In this document: positions 1 to 10,303 of the stretch, piece after piece
Layout: every line of letters starts with the position of its first letter
Position numbering within the stretch: position 1 is the stretch's first letter
Assembly (NCBI GenBank): GCA_964036295.1
Contig: OZ038463.1
Coordinates: 26,771,069 to 26,835,068 of the forward strand
Direction of reading: 5' to 3'
Length of the DNA stretch: 64,000 nt
Source: Plumapathes pennacea
Lineage: Eukaryota; Cnidaria; Anthozoa; Antipatharia; Myriopathidae
Notes under the pieces: model-generated
What the model saw: the letters and a program-made list of their open reading frames with translations, nothing else
Database searches by the model: none
Told to the model about the DNA's origin: nothing
Made by a program: the position numbers and the translations under genes

Positions 1-6
1 GCAAGG

Positions 7-733
7 TCATCTTTGTTCTTGATATGTATAACAGGAGCGTCCTTGTCTTTTCTCATGAAGATTTTTTCCGTTTGAAGTCCATATGAAGTTGAACTTCATA
101 TCCTTCTTCTTCTGGAGACAGTCCTTGAATAATTCTCGATTTTTCTCTGTAAGGCTCTCTGCAAGGTAGATGTTGTTCTTCACAGAGTATCCAAGGTCTT
201 GGGTTGTAAGGTCTTTGAGCTTTGACATCTCGCCTCGTGAATTTGACTATGATATGCGGCGGGCCAGTCTTCTTTCCTTTATATGAACAACCTGGAGGCA
301 TACGATGACTAACGGATATGTCACTTTCAGCAATTTCAACTCCAGTCAATTTGCCGATTTCTTTAACAATGTTATTTGGTTGATCTTCAGATGGAACAGC
401 AGATACCGGAATGCCCCTGATTTCAACACATTCCCTTCGGGTATATTGCTCCAATTCATTGTTGGTCTTCATCATGGCGAATATCGAGTTGTCCATTCTT
501 TGCAGTGCTGCCCTAAGAGTCTTGTTCTCGTTTTGTAGAGCCTTTCTCTCGTCATCATAGGTCTTTAGTTTCTCTTGTATCTCGTCGTACTTTGCATTCA
601 CGAATTTTACATGATCCATCGCTTCGTCAAGCATCTTCTTCAGTTCAGTAATTGTCACGTTGAGTGGAGTCAGCTTTTGCTCAAGCTTTTCCTCTAATAT
701 AAAGGCCAATTGTTCACTAGTGATAGTAGTCAT
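7..733 (-). mobile_element. LINE ORF1-like protein, frameshifted
   Basis: Reading from 733, the frame encodes a heptad-like coiled coil (about residues 15-95) and then an RRM-like part containing CVEIRGIPV, an acidic helix and PHIIVKFTRRDVKAQ. This is the layout of ORF1 proteins of non-LTR retrotransposons, which bind the element RNA. Near 228-250 the homologous sequence leaves this frame and continues in another (KLKDLTTQDLG, then LTEKNRELFKDCL), so one indel has broken the gene. The continuation runs off the left edge, so the element is cut by the window boundary. No ORF2 is visible here. The exact LINE clade is not decided. Confidence 0.72.
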
Positions 734-739
734 ACTGGT

Positions 740-2320
740 AATGAGTACAAACAGGTATATACACGAAATAGAAAACTATAAACTATCAATAACGCTTCTG
801 TGGATAGGATATTGACGATTTTTCCAAGAGCGGGAAAAACGTCGCCATCTTCTCCTCCGACCGCTGACCCCTGGTCAGAATCTTTAAATGTTCTCGGTGT
901 TTTTAAAAATTGTTTCTTTTGGAAACCTGCATTTCAATGGATTTTAATCGATTGACTTGAAACTTGGCAAATATGTGAATCAATATCAAAGCTACAGAAA
1001 AGTGTCTCCGATTTTATTTCTCTTTTTTCGTTCGGAAGATATATCCGCTTTTGTCTTGCGCATAGCTAGAAATATGATCGGCCAACTTTAAAAGTCAATA
1101 ACTTTGTATATGGACAAGATATTAAAATTTGGAGGCACATTTTTCTTCTTCATTGTGTCAACAGTAGGCTGAAACAATAAATAATCAAATCGGCTAAAAT
1201 CCGAGTGACATTAGGCTTTTTTAATGACGCAAGGTCAAAATTCACTCGGAAGCTGATAACTTTCTTTCTTTAGCAAATTCAAAAAATATAAAGCTTTAAC
1301 TTAAATCTGTGATTGTTGAGCTTTCAGGAAATATATACTTTATTATTAGTTAAATGTAACGCTAGCGCGAAAAATGGGTTTGAATGCATGTCGTTCACGA
1401 GGGTATCCCTGATACCTTAATTCATTAGGTTCGGCGCATGTCAGGAGTGGCGTCTGAACCGGGCCTAAGATCTTTTCAAGATCTTTCTAAGATCTTAAAT
1501 AGGATCCTGCAGGATCTTGCTAGGGGAATGACTTGTGAAATAAATTAAAAACACTATTGCATTCCAACTCGGGAAGAAACAAATCCTGTGGATTGCAAAT
1601 TTAAGAGTAACAATATTACAGACTACAGCTACCAATATCCAATTCGGTCACTCATTTCTTAGAGGAACTCTGCATTTGTGGTTGCAAGAGTTAACCACAG
1701 CTTGATGGATTTTTGAGACTTTCTCCTAGCCATATTTAGCACCGAGAACAGCTACAAGAAAACAAAAAGAAAACATCTAAGCAAAGAGCGTAAAAGAAGT
1801 GATAACGAGCATATCAAAATGATCATTTAATATTTACTGTGTGTATGAAGTCAGGAGTTCCCAGGGATTTGATAACACACTCTGTAAAGACATAGAATTC
1901 ACTGTGACCTCAAAATATAACATATAAGTGGAGCACAAGTCTGTACCCCACACTTGATACATACATGCATGGTTTATAATGCTTTATTTACCGTGAATTA
2001 TATAGAGATTACGATTTACAGATTACATACAGTACTGACCAGCCAAAAGAAGTGCCTTGTACAAAGTTACTCAACAATTGATAAGCAATCTACTCACTAA
2101 CATAAACCAAGTAAACTGATCTCTTCTCACCTTTACTAGTCCAAGTATTTAGTGCGAGATTCAGGTTCATATATTTTGTACTCCATGTCGAATCGATCAT
2201 ATCAATCTTTGAATTAAGATATCACCCCCAAATATGCCATACGCACATTGATTCTCGATGGTGGTTGCCACGGATATCAAGCTTGGGGGAACCTATTGCA
2301 CAATCAGTGATGTCATAGAT
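740..2320. other. Non-coding, no recognised gene
   Basis: AT-rich sequence without a convincing open frame. Around 1470-1500 the 8-mer AAGATCTT recurs three times. The part next to 740-900 is probably the 5' side of the LINE fragment. Confidence 0.4.
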
Positions 2321-2328
2321 TTTGTATA

Positions 2329-2486
2329 CAGTCGAACCTCGCTATTTCGAACTGGGATAATTTGAAATCCCCATTATCTTGAAGTCAAGCCGAATCCCTG
2401 TGGATATATTTTTAAGTCATTTACTATTGGCTATTTCGAAACCCCACTATTTTCGAACTTTTTTGTGTCCCGTGGAACTTCGACTG
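2329..2486. mobile_element. Pogo/Tigger-type MITE
   Basis: A 158-bp element beginning CAGTCGAACCTCGC and ending in the inverted form (TTCGACTG), flanked on both sides by TA. Internal CTATTTCGAA motifs repeat in both orientations. Termini of this kind with TA target duplication are typical of pogo/Tigger-derived MITEs. No coding capacity. Confidence 0.6.
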
Positions 2487-2985
2487 TATTTTGTACTTAA
2501 TTTCCCTCAATTTATAACTGATTGGAATGAAACCAACGGCAGATGAAAGAGCTAATGGGGATTGGAAGGATTTGTAAACAATATATCAATAGTTTTAATG
2601 TCGATCTAGAGAATGACAACCTCTCCGACCTCATGTCAAGTGAGACTACTGTCACGTGGTGGCTGTGTGACACGTAACACCTGATTGGCTGATACGCACA
2701 GAGCATAACTGACTAACATTACACAGCTAACATTACCGGGGTCTACAAAAGGGTGTCTTAATTTGTATCCAGGTATTGAGACATTACATGTGTGGTCGCT
2801 AGCACTGTTAACCCATTAAAAGGGTGCTGGAGTTCACTTAGCATATCCACAAGGTGATCAAAATTTGCAGAAATACTCCTGATGTTGCAGTGTAAAACAG
2901 ATAATGAATTGTTTGAGAAGTAACTATTAATTTCCTTTGAATTATGAAATTCATGTAATGTACATTATTATATGGCACTGATACT

Positions 2986-3114
2986 ACGCACGCTACGATT
3001 GGTTAATTTACCGGTCCATACTTTCCTGTACGGACCGCAAATTGATTTTACGCACGTTCTGATTGGTCAAATTTACCGGTCCATAACTTACTGTACGGAC
3101 CGCAAAATCAGTTT
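2986..3114. repeat. Two-copy 64-bp tandem repeat
   Basis: Two adjacent units start ACGCACG at 2986 and 3050. Each contains GATTGGT and a small inverted pair, GGTCCATA ... TGTACGGACC. The same 'ccataacttactgtacggacc' core is part of the hairpin MITE at 4134-4297, so the units may be fragments of that family. Confidence 0.6.
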
Positions 3115-3384
3115 GCACATGTGGATCGCAAATGATTACTCGAAAAGTTTCTAAACTTTTGTCATAAAAGGCCCAGAAGTGCAATGGGAAGTTTAAACGT
3201 TCCGGATACTCACTGTTAAGTTATGATGATCAGGGAAAGCTTACAATCTTGGAAAATGACCGTTACGAAGAAGGAAAACATCCGAGGAAAAAATTGCTTG
3301 CGACTTCAGCCGTCATTGACAACAACCGCTGCAGAGTATGGAGGGTTCTTTCACCTCTGTGTTAAAATTTGCACACTTGCCAGG

Positions 3385-3640
3385 AAGAAAGTGGAAAGCG
3401 AACAATCACCGTGAACAGTTATGACTAAAACCGTGCAAGAATCAAGTTTTGCAGACATGTTTGCTCGTCATGGCGCACTATGAAGACTCTAAATAATTTT
3501 TCACACTGCACGAGAACTCTGTATTTCGAAATCACTGACTGGGACAAAAACGCCGTGGTGATTTGAGGACGTTTATTTTGCTGGAAGAAACCTAAACGCT
3601 CCACGAGGAGGCAGGAAAATTAAGCGGTGAGTTTTGAATA
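3385..3640 (+). mobile_element. Helitron-like family A fragment
   Basis: The segment following CGAACAATCACCGTG resembles 32605-32815: it shares that motif, a stretch reading 'gtattt(c/t)gaaatca', 'tttgctgg' and a terminal 'ggtgagttttgaa'. Part of the same sequence lies in the Helitron-like element near 7490. It is a degenerate internal piece with no visible ends. Confidence 0.4.
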
Positions 3641-4133
3641 ATATAACTTTAAACGATGTGTCGGTCGCAGTTTGTGATGAAATGATTTTCTTTTAGTGCC
3701 ATTTTGACTTCTACATTATTGTACGTGTAAGAAACTTATTCAAAAGAATAAAAAATACTCTGAGTTACAAAGCAGTTTCTTCTGGAAAGAGATAAGACTG
3801 CAGTTTTTTTAAATCTTTAGTGAGCGAGCAAGGGCGAGTTCGAGTCGTTCACCGAATAAAGTTCACTGCAGTGTCGTTGTTTGACACACGCTATGGGCCA
3901 TTTCATTCAGCTCAGAACAAATTAGTATTTATCGAGGCAGTTGGTTCGACAGACGCATATTTTCTTTCAAGATTTTCAAATCGGTAGAATTGTAAGCTGT
4001 TAACTGAATTTGTTGTGAAAACAAACGTGCGAAATTCATGCCTGATCGCGATTGATGTTGTTGAATGAACGAGACGAGTACTTGTTGGGGCCTTGTTTTG
4101 TGTTTGCCGAAAGATCTAAAGCCATATAATAAA

Positions 4134-4297
4134 TATCTTATTAACCTCGTTTGCTTGGTCCGTACTGTAAGTTATGGATCCTCGTTTTTTTCGTCGCCTT
4201 ATGGCCCTCGCGCGAAGCGCGCTCGGGCCATAAGGCGACGAAAAAAACTCGGTCCATAACTTACTGTACGGACCAAGCAAACGAGGTTAATAAGATC
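4134..4297. mobile_element. Hairpin (fold-back) MITE
   Basis: A nearly perfect 164-bp inverted repeat. The arms run from 'atcttattaacctcg' inward to a centre at about 4210-4225 (GCGCGAAGCGCGC) and back out to 'cgaggttaataagat'. It sits at the 3' side of the piggyBac-like remnant and contributes the last part of that open frame. Confidence 0.75.
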
Positions 4298-4299
4298 TA

Positions 4300-4960
4300 T
4301 GTATTTGGAGTTAATTTGGGAAGGTAAGTTCAATTCTGGATCTGAACTTGTAAGATGAGGTACATTAGAAAGTGATGAAATAGTATCAAATTGATGCATT
4401 TCTTTCAAATTAGCTGTTGCTATGATTTTTGAGCAGATGCAACTAGTGTTAGAATTAAAAGAACTTTTTAACAGTTCACTATCAACAAGATTGTTAAAGG
4501 GAAAGATAGTATTTCTGCAAGCTTGGCATAGCCATAAGTCACAATAAATGTGGTGATATCTCCCAACAAACAGTTGAGACAGTTTGCGAAGGACTCGGTA
4601 TCTGAGTCCGTGTTCTGTTAGGCCACCATCTTGTCTTCCTGTGTAGACTTGAATATTGCAGGCATACCCATTTGAAGCATCAGTGCACACCCACACCTTG
4701 ATGCCTCTCTTTGTTGGCTTCATTGGCATGTTTTGTTTCATACTAAGTTGTCCTTTGAAGGCAATCATGGTGTCATTGATGAAGAGGTTTTGAGAAGGAC
4801 AATACTCATTGCAAAATGCGTTCACAACAGCATTGAGTAATGTGGTTTGGTTGACCTCGTGGAATGGCATTTTCGTTGTTGTTCAAATGCAGATATTGAT
4901 TAAGTTTACCAAATCTGTCTCTAGACATCACTTTATGAATACAATGCCAAGTGCTTCATC
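4300..4960 (-). pseudogene. PiggyBac-type transposase remnant (DDE_Tnp_1_7)
   Basis: The minus strand encodes typical PGBD-family blocks. In one frame near 4935-4860 is VMSRDRFGKL then QYLHLNNNENAIPRGQPN. In another frame, from about 4845 on, is LLNAVVNAFCNEYCPSQNLF, then FINDTMIAFKGQLSMKQNMP, GIKVWVCTDASNGYACNIQV, YTGRQDGG, and FVGRYHHIYCD. The family's first catalytic region (normally D-E-x-M) reads NDTM, and the second Asp region (YCD) remains. At the frame change a short block appears deleted between GQPN and LLNAV. Beyond YCD the protein dissolves into unrelated sequence, and the third acidic residue is not seen. A dead copy, truncated at both ends. Confidence 0.82.
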
Positions 4961-4989
4961 ATTTCACCAATACAAATGGAAACAAAGAT

Positions 4990-5970
4990 AAAATTGATGA
5001 CGTAACACAAATCTTAAGATGGGACGTGACTACACGGAACGTGATCCTATTACATAAGGTTGACAGTTAATACACAGTTGTAAAGCTACGAATTTTTCGA
5101 CAGAAAATAGAACCAAAATAACTGATAGTCGAGGATACCGGTGCTTTCTAAAACGATAAAATGAAATCGACACGTGCGGTTGATCAAGCATTTTTTCTAA
5201 TACGGCAAATCTCGAACTTCGTCCTTTTTGAGGTGAGAAAGACCTACATAAAAACAGATACATCGGCCCTTTCCGTTTATTCATTCAAAATCAAATAAGA
5301 GATAACTTTAAAAGGTCACAAGGTCACATTTCGGGTGCAAGTACCATGTATACTTGGCGTTTCCAAATCACCATTTCATTTACCCCATGATTTTATTTCA
5401 CAGAATCACAGAAGAAACATTGCTTTTGCCGGTGAACATAGTCTTTAATTGCAAAGCCATGTACCAGGACGCGATTTTTGCTGATGAAATTAGCATATTT
5501 TTCGCGTGAGAAAACGTCGCTCAAAGTGGTTAATGCTAAAAAATCGGTCAAAAATTTTGTTTTAAATCAAATTTACATTTGACAACGGTTATGCATACGG
5601 GAAAGATTCCACTCGCATGCCATAACTTAAGCTGTTATGTTTATATCCCAGTTTTTCCATTAGAGCCGATAATGGAAGCATTATTTTTAGGTCGATTTTG
5701 TCTTCTCGCAGAGCACCGGGAAGGAACTGTTGCCGCAAAAATGAAATAAGAAACTGAACGAACAAAAACTTATAACTAGATACATTAAGACTTCATCATG
5801 ACAAAGTTTGGATGATTTTGATTTTTCTACCCTGCACGGCGTAGGTGACATTTACACGAACTCGCTCTTAAGCCATTATACAACTAAGAGATACATTTAA
5901 TCAACCTCATCTTCACCTTTACTAACTTCAAGATTTGGTGGGGGACTAACGAGAGCTTCCCTAAGACTTA
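4990..5970. other. Non-coding, no recognised gene
   Basis: No convincing coding frame, inverted repeat or known element. An 84-residue open frame on the minus strand (5030-5284) has no recognisable features. Confidence 0.4.
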
Positions 5971-5977
5971 CTTGAAG

Positions 5978-6499
5978 TTATGCGTTACTTTGGTTAATAA
6001 AAACTGAATCGATCTTAATTTTCACATCTACATCAAAATTTTCATCAAGCATAAAATTGGGGCTCAATCTCTTTCCATCGTGTCCATAAAACTTACTAAA
6101 AACTCTTCCGTTGTTATGACCCACCCTAAGAAACATTATTGGATCATCACCAGGTTCCTCCTTCAAAGGGTTAAATTTAGAGAAACTTACGTTTCCCAAT
6201 TTTAATTCTTGCCTCTTAACATAAGTCTCAACGCAGTCAGAAATTTCATTAAACTTTTCGATCCAAGCTTCGTCCGCGGTTTTAGGCCCAAATACCATAG
6301 GAAAATAAAAATGGCTAAGTGATCCATCTTCCTTTATGACTTTTTTCAAGCCAAGAGTAGTCACGTCTTTTTTTCCTAACATGATGGGCCTGCTTCTCCC
6401 ACTTGGATCCTGGGTGTAAACTTTTATAACGTGAAATTTTCCACCACTTTTGTTCCTCTTAGTTTCAAAATCAGTAAATCTCAAATTTTCAGCATTCAA
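5978..6499 (-). CDS. Hypothetical protein, virus-like (173 aa)
   Basis: Intact intronless frame of 173 codons starting at ATG 6499. The protein is basic and beta-strand-rich, with a conserved-looking middle (SHFYFPMVFGPKTADEAWIE) and an end with alternating hydrophobic residues (VDVKIKIDSVFI). It resembles in style a group of uncharacterised small proteins of large DNA viruses and virus-derived insertions, but I cannot name a family. Its neighbour, 92 bp upstream on the same strand, is a cysteine-repeat protein of the type seen in giant viruses and protists, with a 10-bp-stem hairpin between them. The compact same-strand arrangement differs from the intron-rich host gene nearby. Virus-like origin is inference; the open frame itself is clear. 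Confidence 0.5.
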   Translation of the reverse strand: MNAENLRFTDFETKRNKSGGKFHVIKVYTQDPSGRSRPIMLGKKDVTTLGLKKVIKEDGSLSHFYFPMVFGPKTADEAWIEKFNEISDCVETYVKRQELKLGNVSFSKFNPLKEEPGDDPIMFLRVGHNNGRVFSKFYGHDGKRLSPNFMLDENFDVDVKIKIDSVFINQSNA

Positions 6500-6549
6500 A
6501 TTTTCGATTTTCGTAACTCTTTGTCATATATTTATAAAATCTTAAGTAA

Positions 6550-6574
6550 TTTTTCGTTAATTCATAACGAAAAA
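6550..6574 (-). terminator. AT-rich hairpin between two virus-like genes
   Basis: A perfect 10-bp inverted repeat (TTTTTCGTTA / TAACGAAAAA) with a 5-base loop lies 17 bp beyond the stop of the upstream cysteine-repeat gene and 51 bp before the ATG of the 173-aa gene. Mimivirus-type viruses end transcripts at intergenic hairpins, so a termination/polyadenylation role is plausible but inferred. Confidence 0.4.
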
Positions 6575-6591
6575 ACGTTAAGAATTAAACC

Positions 6592-6903
6592 TTATTTCTT
6601 AGAATACAAACCGTTGTTTTTACAAACCTTACAATTGTGCCTATGCTTATCGTGTATACAAAACCCTTTTCCCCCACATTCTCGACAATAAAACTTCCTT
6701 CTACAATGTTCACAAAAAAATGTTCCACCACATTCTCTACAGGATTGTTTGTGCTTATTATGTTAGCAAATTTGTGAGCCCTTACAAAGCTTACAAATAT
6801 ACTTATACTTCTTATGTTTACAATAATACGTTAATCTATTTATAGCGTTCCTTTCCCTCACGTTTAACAAGATAAGCTCATCAATCTCCTCAGGTTCATC
6901 CAT
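6592..6903 (-). pseudogene. Cysteine-repeat zinc-binding protein with one nonsense codon
   Basis: ATG at 6903 and stop at 6592-6594 delimit 104 codons broken only by a TAA at 6763-6765 (codon 47). The protein starts acidic (MDEPEEIDEL) and then shows repeated zinc-knuckle motifs: CKLC, CRECGG, CEHC, CRECGG and CKVC, with C-x-H-x-K/R spacing between them. Such C-x-H-N / C-x-x-C-G-G repeats are known from proteins of giant viruses and unicellular eukaryotes. The premature stop sits in the first repeat, where neighbouring repeats have an acidic codon after Cys, so a single G-to-T change explains it. A Helitron-like element begins at 6906, two bases before the ATG, so its original upstream region has been displaced. 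Confidence 0.6.
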
Positions 6904-6905
6904 AA

Positions 6906-8269
6906 TCCCCGAGCGAAGCGAAGTGAGGGTAATAATCACGGCGCTAATGCATTAATATCGCCTAACTTGGGGACTCCAAGCCTGTCGCCATCTCGAAATT
7001 TAACGTTCGTCTGTCAGTCAGTCAGTCTGTCTGTCTGGCGTACGACTTTAGGCGCGGTTACCCTGCATAACCAATAACAAAGGCCGGATCGATCACGTGA
7101 TCACGTTTACTCGGAATAAGAGAAATTAGATTTGAGCGAAGCAATTAGATTTGAACGAAGCAACAATATATCGTAGCTGCGTTCACGAAAATGGAAAACT
7201 TAAAAACTGGAAACTTGAAACACAACAGTCTTGCGAAGCTCGTCTTCAAATAAGAAGGGAACAGGCACGAGTAAGGCGAAATCGTGAAACGAGCGAACAG
7301 CGCCTAATTCGTCTCGAGAAAAGGCGACAATCCTGTTATGATCGACAGCATTATAAACAGAAGCGTGCCGAAGAAACGGCTCCGCAAAGGGAACAGCGCT
7401 TGCAAGCAAATCGGGAGCTTCAGACGCCGTTTTGTGTTAAACTCAGATACTTATTTAGAAAGGACAAGCAGCAAAGGTTAGTTAGTGGAAATCGAACAAT
7501 CCCGTATAGCCTGTAACTCGATCACTTCAAGAATGTATTAAAATCTGTATGCTGATCATTTTCTCTCGAAGTATTGTTTTAATACGCTTCTGTCGCCAGT
7601 TTCGGCTACCGTATTCGCTCAGAGCAATCGGAACTTGGTGAATGATTTAGTCAGATGTCTTATTTTTCTGTAATCTGACACGCGGTGATTGCAGCGAGAA
7701 TCGTTCACAAGCCTTTAGAAGTATGACTAGGTCTGAAGCCCGTGTATAATTTGAAGTAAACCGTTCAAGTTTTGCTTTGATTCTGGGAGAAATCATGCTG
7801 TTTTGAGCGGGTTTACATACAAAACAATTCGAACCTATTAAATATGCATTCCCGGGGTCTGGTGCATGCAGTCCAGAGTAAAAACAAATCGCACAGGAAG
7901 CCTATTTAATTGTACTGCCTATGAATTCAAAATTGGAAAATCAGTGTTCCTTTTTCCGTACTACGACGGCCGACCAACTTCAAAATTTAAGTATTAAATT
8001 TTGAGAACGTGCTTGGCAGACTGTATGAATTAATTTGACGTGCCGACCGTGGGAAATACGTACTTCGTCACGCAATCGACTCTTTTTTCAACGCAAAAGT
8101 ATAACACACACCATTCTTTTTCTCCGTCCTTTGCGTGTAGCACTAGACTTCGGAGAAAAGATTGAGTCAACATTTCGGCAAAACAAAGGCTACTCTTGTT
8201 GGGAGTACCAAAGTAAAAGTCCCATCAATGGCAGAGCGAGGGGATATCTGCGATTATCGTATTTCTAGT
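6906..8269 (+). mobile_element. Helitron-like element, family A (1364 bp)
   Basis: Begins with TCCCCGAGCG after an A and ends ATTATCGTATTTCTAG before a T. That is the Helitron signature: A|TC at the 5' end, CTAG|T at the 3' end, no terminal inverted repeats, and a small ACGAT/ATCGT-like hairpin just before CTAG. The same 5' end recurs at 32005 and 32194. The 3' end recurs at 8670, 30543, 46957, 48619 and 63503. An internal plus-strand frame (7151-7516) is rich in RRNRETSEQRLIRLEKRR-like units, resembling the N-terminal part of invertebrate Helitron Rep/helicase proteins, but no Rep or helicase domain is present. Non-autonomous. Confidence 0.65.
7151..7516 (+). pseudogene. Arg/Glu-rich Helitron ORF fragment
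   Basis: 121 codons inside the Helitron-like element. Repeated units of the kind R-R-x-R-E-T-x-E-Q-R (ETSEQRLIRLEKRRQ, then EETAPQREQRLQANRE) are common at the start of animal Helitron proteins. It ends in KLRYLFRKDKQQ, and the same end is found, more degenerate, at 32550-32600. No catalytic HUH or helicase motifs follow. Function, if any, is unknown; probably a decapitated remnant. Confidence 0.45.
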
Positions 8270-8564
8270 ATTAGTAATATTATTTTCATTCCTCGAAGTC
8301 ATATTTTATTCAATGATCTATTCCTTTAAACCAAAATTCAATTTGTTTTCACCGGCCCACATTCCTGAAATTCCATTCATTCCTGAAATTCTTTTACTTT
8401 TTTCTTCTCTTTCTTCTCTTTCTTAATTCGGTAAAAAGTGTTATAGGCGGTTACTTATACCCTCCTTTTTGTGTTAATAGATAACTATGGGTGGTTTCTG
8501 GGCCTCATAAGGCAAAATGCGCCAGAAGCCACGTTTTCCCACTACTAAGACTAAAACTGTAACA

Positions 8565-8670
8565 AATGCTGTAATCTGACATGCGGTGATTGCTACTCTT
8601 GTTGGGAGTACCAAAATAAAGTCCCATCAATGGCAGAGCGAGGTGGTATCTGCGATTATCGTATTTCTAG
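8565..8670 (+). mobile_element. Internally deleted Helitron-like copy
   Basis: The sequence 'taatctgaca(t)gcggtgattg' (equivalent to 7673-7694) is joined directly to 'ctactcttgttgggagtacc' (equivalent to 8193 onward) and runs to the same CTAG|T end. It therefore lacks about 500 bp present in the element at 6906-8269. The two 3' ends lie 401 bp apart. Confidence 0.6.
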
Positions 8671-10081
8671 TAGTAATAAAAAGGTGGGTATATAAGCTTA
8701 AATACATAATATGGAGGATGGTAAAATATAATTACAAAAGTGAAGTAACAAATTATGCTGTTCCAAAGAGGGTATAAAGGGATAAATGGTAAAGGATAAA
8801 ATTACAATAATCTAAGGTAAGGGTAAAGTATGCTCAATCATGCTATTCTTCTAAAAACTATACTATTCTTCTAGAAACTGGCGTAGCAGGTCTCTTTTTG
8901 GTGCTCCCTTAAGCTGTGGCAATGTCTCACAGAGTTTAAGTGCCGGCTTCAAATTGTTCCACATGGTGACTGTTCTATAAGAAAACGTTCTCTGCCCGGT
9001 GGCAGATCTAAATAACGGAATGTTTAGCTTCTGCGAGTTCCTTGTCGTCCGTTTTGATACATCTGAGCGTTGGATGGATTGGCTGGTTAAATATGGTGGA
9101 GCGCGTCCTGTCATACATTTGAATGAGGCGATAGCATCGCGGTAGTATAGGTGTTGTCTCGCTGGCAACCACCGCAAGTCCTTTAAGAGAGGAGTCACGT
9201 GGTCGAATTTCCTTGCGCCGCTAATAATGCGGCAGGCAAAATTTTGCACTGTTTGAACTTTGTCCAAGTTGGCCTCGGTGGTGTTACTCCATACACTAGA
9301 ACAATAAAATAACTTGCTAAAGACTAACGCGTTGTTAATTATGGCTAGAGTATGTTTATCAAAGGCATGCTTAACACGATTGATTTGACCTAATCGGGAC
9401 ATACAAGCCGATACAGTAGACAGTATATGATCATTATAGGTTAAACTTGAGTCGAGTGTTACCCCGAGGTCCTTTGCTGTCTTAACTGGGGAAAGTTCCT
9501 TCTTTAAGAGAGAGAGGGCAAAGTTCTGTACTTTGGCCGTCATTATGCGGCTACCGCAGATCAATAGCTTTGTTTTGTCCGGATTTAACAGAAGTTGATT
9601 GTTAAAGCACCAGTTGCGGATTCTCAGCAGATCCTGGTTCAGTTCACTAACAGCATTATGCTGATCCCGAATACTGAAGGACAACGATAGTTTGGTGTCT
9701 TCAACGTAGCACTGTGGCGAGCAGTTCTCAGGTACCGATGGTAGATCGTTTACGTAGATGTTGAACAGTATGGGGCCAAGGACACTTCCTTGCGGGACAC
9801 CGCTGACCACAGGAAGTCGATTGGAGGTGGTCGTGTGGATCCGTACAACTTGGTATCGTGGCGACAGGTAACTGCGGAACCACTGTATGGCAGCGGGGGA
9901 GGCACCGACGTCTTGAAGTTTGGTTAGGAATCTTTCGTGGTCTATACTGTCGAAAGCTTTGCTCATATCGAGCAACACCACAGGGGTCATCTGCTTTTTA
10001 TCAATGGCGTTCAAGATCGAGTCGGTGGTTTGAATTACGGACTTTTCGGTGGAATGCCACTGTTTATTTCCACTCTGACTA

Positions 10082-10303
10082 CAATCAGTGACAAAAGTCT
10101 TGGGACACTCGCACAATTTCAGTAATTTCTCTACTGTTTCAGTTGAAAGACAACCCCCCTCCCCCCCTTTCAATGTTGAAGTGGCCTGAACTTGTTTTCC
10201 CAAACACACGCAACATTGTACAGAGGGGAGGGGGGAGAAAAATGGTTTCGCGCCTTTCAGTACGCTTAGTCAATGACTTGTGTCTGAGATACATCACTGA
10301 TTG
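10082..10303. mobile_element. 222-bp TA-flanked MITE inside the LINE RT
   Basis: The ends CAATCAGTGA and TCACTGATTG are inverted, flanked by TA on both sides (10080-10081 and 10304-10305). Removing the element plus one TA reconnects the LINE coding frame exactly (...RLTA / SQSGNK...). Internal C-rich and G-rich blocks around 10145 and 10220 resemble the centre of the MITEs at 33403 and 34994. Confidence 0.75.

Noticed and set aside
10100-10209. ATG-led start of the 448-codon minus-strand frame
   Set aside because: The first 40 or so codons come from the MITE at 10082-10303, not from the LINE.
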